From an uncultured Psychrosphaera sp. (GTDB lineage: Bacteria; Pseudomonadota; Gammaproteobacteria; Enterobacterales; Alteromonadaceae): 64,000 bases of DNA. The position numbers and the translations under genes were made by a program. The notes beneath the pieces are model-generated. The model searched no databases. It worked only from the letters and a program-made list of their open reading frames with translations, and was not told where the DNA came from. This document shows, in pieces, positions 59,671-64,000 of this stretch (position 1 is the stretch's first letter; every line of letters begins with the position of its first letter). Location: assembly GCF_947500655.1 (NCBI RefSeq), contig NZ_CANMSK010000023.1:1-64000 (forward strand), given 5' to 3'.

Positions 59671-59838
59671 TCAATTAACCGGATTGTGTATGTTGCTCAG
59701 GGGTAGCAACAAACGTAAGCTATAACTGCTTTGTGTTTCAAAGTCTGCATTATCAGATAACGTTACCACACCTGAACTTGCGTCAATGGTGAATAAATCG
59801 CTGTCAGCTGCGCTATCATCCGATGTTACTGTATACAA
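59671..59838 (-). pseudogene. Orphan cadherin-repeat fragment related to the neighbouring FG-GAP lipoprotein
   Basis: Fifty-five codons on the minus strand read YTVTSDDSAADSDLFTI, then DASSGVVTL and FETQSSYSL, and end at TGA. This matches the cadherin-like domain of the lipoprotein gene at 60237-62561 (YTATSDDSAA, SSGAVTL, YETKSSYSF). There is a stop codon (TAG) just upstream of the fragment and no signal peptide or further domain. It is most likely the debris of a duplicated or shortened relative of that gene. Confidence 0.7.
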
Positions 59839-59839
59839 C

Positions 59840-60096
59840 TTCTCCTATTCCGCTATTTTTTGAATAAGATGATTAGTATTATATTTTCCTAAATTAACTC
59901 TAACTTTAAAACTCTAGAGCAGATCAATTAACATTTTAATTTGGGTGATAAAATAATCTATTTTTTGCAACACATTTGTTTTTTTTACAGATTTAGTTAA
60001 TGTTTTTATTAAGAATAATTTAAAGTAACCTAGAGTATTGATTAATATCTTTTGCGTCAAAGTGTTAACTTATGTGAAATTGTTGATATTTAACAC
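59840..60096. other. AT-rich gap without visible gene
   Basis: Between the cadherin fragment and the terminator at 60097. It is very AT-rich, with stops in all frames at short spacing. I see no RNA gene, promoter array or repeat that I can support. Confidence 0.6.
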
Positions 60097-60128
60097 AAAA
60101 AAGCCTGAGCATTGACTCAGGCTTTTTT
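60097..60128 (-). terminator. Terminator of the FG-GAP lipoprotein gene
   Basis: GCCTGAG / CTCAGGC with a six-base loop, flanked by six A and six T, about 110 bases past the stop. It works in both directions. Confidence 0.9.
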
Positions 60129-60236
60129 ATATTACTGTGTTTAGTTTAGTTATATTGAAGTGTTTGCTCTCAACAACAAATACCACAATATTGAGCTAGT
60201 CTTTATTAAATAAAGCCTCACCAGAAAAAACTTCAC

Positions 60237-62561
60237 TTAATAAATATACACTGCTCCTGCGTTAGCAGCTGTTCCTGTATTTGAATTTTCTGAGCCATCA
60301 GTAATAATGCCCGTTGCACTATTAAGTTCCTGAGGAGCACCTACCGCTAAGGTTTCGCCATCACCACTTAACGCTACCGCAGAGGAAAACCATTGATCTC
60401 CCCCCGTATTAGAGGCTTTTACATAGGCAGTTTGTGCCCAATCACCACTACTATTACTAAATAAATATACTGCTCCAGTGTCAGAATCAGTATTAACATC
60501 CCCTGTTTCTTCAGAGCCATCTATAATGATACCAGTTGCTCTATTATCTTCTTTGAAAGCACCTACCACTAATGTCGCGCCATCATCACTTAATGCTATA
60601 CTACAGCCAAAACAATCACTACTGCCTGTGTTGGAGGCTTTTACATAAGCCGTTTGTGCCCAAGTACCACCACTCTTACTAAATAGGTATACGGCGCCTG
60701 AATCATAAGCGGCACCAACATCGCCTCCCCCGTTACTAGGGCTTTCTGAGCCATCAGTGAGAATTCCAGTAAAACCATTATCATCACTTGAAGCACCTAC
60801 CGCCAACGTATTACCGTCTCCACTTAGCGCTATATGATAGCCGAATCTATCCAACTCCTCTGTATTGGACGCTTTCACATACGCGATTTGCGCCCACGTG
60901 CCACTGCTATTACTGAATAGATATACGGCACCTGAATAACTAGCGAGACCAACATCGCCTCCTCCGTTACTAGGGCTTTCTGAACCATCGGTAATAACGC
61001 CTATTTCACTATTACCTTCTCCTAAAGCAGCTACCGCCAACGTGCTACCATCATCACTGAGCGCTATATGATAGCCAAACTGATCACCAGCGTCTGTATT
61101 GGAGGCTTTTACATAGGCAGTTTGTGCCCAAGCACCACTGCTGTTACTGAATAGATATACGGCACCTGCGTCATTAATCGTACTAAGCTCTGTGATTACT
61201 GAGCCGTCAGTAACACCCGTTGCACTATTTGTTTCTCCTATAGCACCTACCGCCAAAGCCGTACCATCAGCACTTAATGCTAGACTATGGCCAAAGTTAT
61301 CGTCTGATCCAGTATTGGAAGCTTTTACATACGCAATTTGCGTCCAAGTACCACCACTGTTATTGAATAGATATACAGCGCCTGAATTAACCACTGTACT
61401 CACATCGCCAGCGATTTCTGAACCATCAGTAATTACCCCTGTTGCACTATTACCTTCATACAGAGCACCTACAGCTAACGTCGTGCCATCATCACTTAAC
61501 GCTATACTATAGCCAAAAAAATCACCATTGCCTGTGTTGGAGGCTTTTACATACGCAGTTTGCACCCATTTACCGCTGTTATGACTGAATAGGTACACAG
61601 CGCCTGAGCCGGAAGCTGCACCAACATCAGTCGTTTCTGAGCCATCTGTAATAACGCCCGTTGCACTATTATCTTCATAAGGAGCACCTATCGCTAACGT
61701 CGTACCATCATCACTTAACGCTATACTATTGCCAAAATAATCATTTGCCCCTGCATTAGAGGCTTTGAAATAACCAATCATTTTGGTTACTTCATCTACA
61801 CCAACGTTCGCTTCTGAAGACGCTTCAAACTCACCAGCTGATGAGGCTAAAATAAAATAATCCGTTGATAATGCGCTAACTAAGCTGCTTACCGTAACAT
61901 CGGCGGTTAATTCATCCGTTACTGACATTAATTCATTACAGTTGTTGGTTTGCGTGGTGTCTTTTTCACATACGCTATACTTCACACATTGAGTATTAAT
62001 TGAAGCTGCTGAACTCCACGTTAAAGTCATTTGTTTAATATCACCAGATGCAGCATCAATATCATCAAGGCTAAACGAGGTTAAAGCAATGTCATTGACG
62101 GCAAGAGTTACCGTAGTAGAAGCACTGTTACCTGCGCTATCTGTGGCAACCACGGTAAAACTATAACTGCTTTTAGTTTCATAATCTGGGTTAGCGGTTA
62201 ACGTTACCGCACCTGAACTGACATTAATGGTAAATGAGCTGCTATCAGTACCCGATAATGTATACACGGCTGCGCTGTCATCTGATGTAGCAGTGTAAAT
62301 AACTTGGCTTGCACCACTGCTCTCATCAATAGCGGTTGCTGTTGTGCCAGAGGTAATTGTTGGAGGGGTTGTGTCTACTTCTGAGCTATTTCCTCCATCA
62401 ACCACCACTTCAGTATCACCCGAGTCACTTGAAGAGGAGCGACTACAGGCGGCTAGAGTAAAAACAAAAGCCGTGACTGCAACAACGCGCATACTATGAC
62501 TGAGTAGTTTAGATATATTAAAACAACCAAGGTTACTAACCGTTAAATAACGTATAAACAT
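60237..62561 (-). CDS. Lipoprotein with cadherin-like domain and predicted seven-bladed FG-GAP propeller
   Basis: A 774-residue surface-type protein. The ATG at 62561 has GGAAG six bases upstream, and the signal then ends in lipobox LAAC (Cys39). A Ser/Asp-rich linker is followed by a cadherin-like repeat (66-157) and a fibronectin-III-like stretch (158-258). From residue 261 there are seven tandem units of about 73 residues, each built as AYVKASNTG..D.FG.SIALS, DDGTTLAVGA, then NSATG.ITDGS and SGAVYLFSNSSG. Seven units match an integrin-type seven-bladed propeller. Units 4 and 5 share an ESPSNGGGDVG insert, which points to recent duplication. No catalytic residues are seen; adhesion or ligand binding is likely. 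An octamer microsatellite lies in its upstream region. Confidence 0.85.
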   Translation of the reverse strand: MFIRYLTVSNLGCFNISKLLSHSMRVVAVTAFVFTLAACSRSSSSDSGDTEVVVDGGNSSEVDTTPPTITSGTTATAIDESSGASQVIYTATSDDSAAVYTLSGTDSSSFTINVSSGAVTLTANPDYETKSSYSFTVVATDSAGNSASTTVTLAVNDIALTSFSLDDIDAASGDIKQMTLTWSSAASINTQCVKYSVCEKDTTQTNNCNELMSVTDELTADVTVSSLVSALSTDYFILASSAGEFEASSEANVGVDEVTKMIGYFKASNAGANDYFGNSIALSDDGTTLAIGAPYEDNSATGVITDGSETTDVGAASGSGAVYLFSHNSGKWVQTAYVKASNTGNGDFFGYSIALSDDGTTLAVGALYEGNSATGVITDGSEIAGDVSTVVNSGAVYLFNNSGGTWTQIAYVKASNTGSDDNFGHSLALSADGTALAVGAIGETNSATGVTDGSVITELSTINDAGAVYLFSNSSGAWAQTAYVKASNTDAGDQFGYHIALSDDGSTLAVAALGEGNSEIGVITDGSESPSNGGGDVGLASYSGAVYLFSNSSGTWAQIAYVKASNTEELDRFGYHIALSGDGNTLAVGASSDDNGFTGILTDGSESPSNGGGDVGAAYDSGAVYLFSKSGGTWAQTAYVKASNTGSSDCFGCSIALSDDGATLVVGAFKEDNRATGIIIDGSEETGDVNTDSDTGAVYLFSNSSGDWAQTAYVKASNTGGDQWFSSAVALSGDGETLAVGAPQELNSATGIITDGSENSNTGTAANAGAVYIY

Positions 62562-62600
62562 GTAAACTTCCTTAATTAAAATATTGGAATGTATAACAAC

Positions 62601-62646
62601 ATGATTACATGATTACATGATTACATGATTACATGATTACATGATT
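62601..62646. repeat. ATGATTAC octamer microsatellite upstream of the FG-GAP lipoprotein
   Basis: Five full ATGATTAC copies and a six-base partial copy, without error. It lies 40-85 bases before the start codon of the lipoprotein gene, in its promoter or 5' leader. Just beyond it (62651-62670) a 10-bp unit ATATTACACC / ATATTACACG is also directly repeated. In the 313-base gap 62562-62874 the only other structure is the hairpin at 62788-62830. Confidence 0.95.
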
Positions 62647-62787
62647 CAAAATATTACACCATATTACACGAGTATATTAAACGATCAGTTTAGGGGGGAT
62701 TGTTGTGAATTGGCCATTTGTTACGAGTGGAATTTTATTCTTTTTGAGGTAAATTCTCATCTAGACATCTTTGGCAGGTTGGAGCTA

Positions 62788-62830
62788 ATACCAATCAAAT
62801 TTAATGTCTGTCAATTAAACTGATTGGTAT
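62788..62830. repeat. 43-base palindromic element downstream of uvrB
   Basis: ATACCAATCA and TGATTGGTAT form the ends; a bulged TTTAAT / ATTAAA extends the stem inward. It shares ends and size with the element at 54192-54236. There is no T tract on the minus strand, so it is not a clear terminator for uvrB. Confidence 0.55.
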
Positions 62831-62874
62831 TTTTGTTAAATAAGCATGCTGTTATAGCGAAAGGTAAACAGATG

Positions 62875-64000
62875 CTAAGAATTCTTAATTATTTGTTGTT
62901 GCAGTTGCATTACCTTATCTCTTAACTCTCCGGCTTTTTCAAACTCTAGGTTTTTAGCATGTTCCATCATCTGCCCTTCTATCACTTTTATCTCTTTAGC
63001 AATTTCAGTTGGCGATTTAGCACGGTACTCGGCTAACCCTTCTTTAATTAAGATTTTTTGTGCTGCATTAAGTGCTTTATTCTCACCGCCAACATCCATA
63101 ATATCGGTAATACTTTTCACTACACCACGTGGCGTAATATCATGTTTTACATTATACGCATGTTGTATTTCACGACGTTCATTTGTTACATCAATGGCTT
63201 TTTTCATCGACTTAGTAATGCGATTTCCGTATAAAATAGCTCGACCGTTAATGTTACGAGCTGCACGACCTATGGTTTGGATTAACGCACGTTCTGAACG
63301 TAAAAAACCTTCTTTGTCAGCATCTAGAATCGCCACCAAAGAAACCTCCGGCATGTCTAAACCCTCACGAAGTAAGTTAATACCAACCAACACATCAAAC
63401 TTACCAGCTCGTAAGTCACGAATGATCTCAATGCGTTCAACTGTGTCTATGTCGGAATGGAGATATCGTACTTTAATGCCGTGATCAGCAAGATAGTCAG
63501 CTAAGTCTTCAGCCATACGTTTGGTTAACGTTGTGGCTAATACACGTTCGTTTTTCTCAACCCGTAAATGAATTTCTGACATTAAGTCATCAACTTGGGT
63601 TTCAATTGGTCTCACTTCAATAATTGGATCTAATAAACCGGTTGGACGAATAACTTGATGGGCAACATCGTCTCCACATTTTTCCAGTTCATAATTACCC
63701 GGTGTTGCTGAAATATAAATTGTTTGCGGCGCAAGTTGTTCAAACTCTGGAAAACGTAAAGGTCGGTTATCTAACGCTGATGGTAAACGGAACCCATACT
63801 CCACTAGATTTTCTTTACGGGAACGGTCACCTTTATACATAGCGCCTATTTGCGACACAGTTACATGTGATTCATCGATAAGAAGCAAACCATCTGACGG
63901 GAAATAGTCGATTAAGGTTGGTGGTGGCGCGCCAGGATCTCGGTCTGACAAATAACGAGAGTAGTTTTCGATACCCGAACAATAACCAAGTTCACGCATC
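62875..64000 (-). CDS. uvrB: UvrABC excision nuclease subunit B, C-terminal part
   Basis: DNA damage recognition helicase of nucleotide excision repair. The gene runs off the right edge; the last 374 residues are visible of about 670. Seen are the DEAD-type motif [10 protein letters not shown], helicase motifs [38 protein letters not shown] and [17 protein letters not shown], and the C-terminal UVR motif ([20 protein letters not shown]) that contacts UvrC. No frameshift or missing motif is seen in this part. Confidence 0.97.
   Translation of the reverse strand, partial: MRELGYCSGIENYSRYLSDRDPGAPPPTLIDYFPSDGLLLIDESHVTVSQIGAMYKGDRSRKENLVEYGFRLPSALDNRPLRFPEFEQLAPQTIYISATPGNYELEKCGDDVAHQVIRPTGLLDPIIEVRPIETQVDDLMSEIHLRVEKNERVLATTLTKRMAEDLADYLADHGIKVRYLHSDIDTVERIEIIRDLRAGKFDVLVGINLLREGLDMPEVSLVAILDADKEGFLRSERALIQTIGRAARNINGRAILYGNRITKSMKKAIDVTNERREIQHAYNVKHDITPRGVVKSITDIMDVGGENKALNAAQKILIKEGLAEYRAKSPTEIAKEIKVIEGQMMEHAKNLEFEKAGELRDKVMQLQQQIIKNS

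Noticed and set aside
62641..62823. A 60-codon plus-strand frame starting in the octamer tract
   Set aside because: The start ATG is part of the microsatellite, there is no ribosome-binding site, and the peptide shows no recognisable pattern; it also runs into the palindromic element.

Overview
The window looks like a chromosomal segment of a marine gammaproteobacterium, most probably of the Colwelliaceae (Colwellia/Thalassotalea type). This placement is inferred from the AT-rich DNA, the TtpC-ExbB2-ExbD2-TonB2 energising system, the c-di-GMP-rich gene content, and the relatedness of housekeeping genes (ligA, dcd, mrp, metG, uvrB) to those of Alteromonadales. No marker gene fixes the genus.

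Region 1 (1-18763, all minus strand): the end of an IS3-family element sits at the left edge. It is followed by a complete single-strand cellulose cluster, read right to left: FleQ-like sigma-54 activator, bcsR, bcsQ, bcsA, bcsB, bcsZ, bcsC, a lipoprotein phosphoesterase with a LamG-like tail, bcsE, bcsF, bcsG. A candidate -24/-12 promoter lies just before a GTG-start bcsR. The presence of bcsG and bcsF predicts phosphoethanolamine-modified cellulose. The lipoprotein phosphoesterase inside this operon is the odd member.

Region 2 (18900-34815): DUF3392 gene and ligA, then a signalling block. It holds a response regulator with a ruined GGDEF active site but an intact RxxD I-site, a 1494-residue hybrid kinase with Hpt, a REC-PAS-GGDEF-EAL protein, a second hybrid kinase, and a chemoreceptor with a NIT-type sensor. 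A 21-bp perfect inverted repeat lies between the two divergent halves of the block. A decayed copy of the left-edge IS end and a 15.6-copy GGTTT pentamer tract follow.

Region 3 (35197-49074): a TonB2-type operon (DUF3450, TtpC, ExbB2, ExbD2, TonB2, TPR protein), a chemoreceptor, a divergent DapE-like peptidase, a TonB-dependent receptor and a right-handed-helix-like lipoprotein. Arrays of 11-bp direct repeats that resemble PhoB boxes lie upstream of four transcription units here: the TonB operon, the chemoreceptor, the receptor and the lipoprotein. I read this as one phosphate-starvation outer-membrane uptake module with its own energiser and chemoreceptor. A hairpin that buries the Shine-Dalgarno of the TonB operon, and a possible small RNA, belong to the same region.

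Region 4 (49299-64000): tRNA-Pro(GGG), a 7TM-DISM GGDEF-EAL protein with degenerate motifs, dcd, mrp and metG (divergent), a long-chain acyl-CoA synthetase behind a 28-bp palindrome, a secreted lipase-like protein with a structured leader, a cadherin-repeat gene fragment, a lipoprotein with a predicted seven-bladed FG-GAP propeller preceded by an octamer microsatellite, and the 3' part of uvrB, which runs off the right edge.
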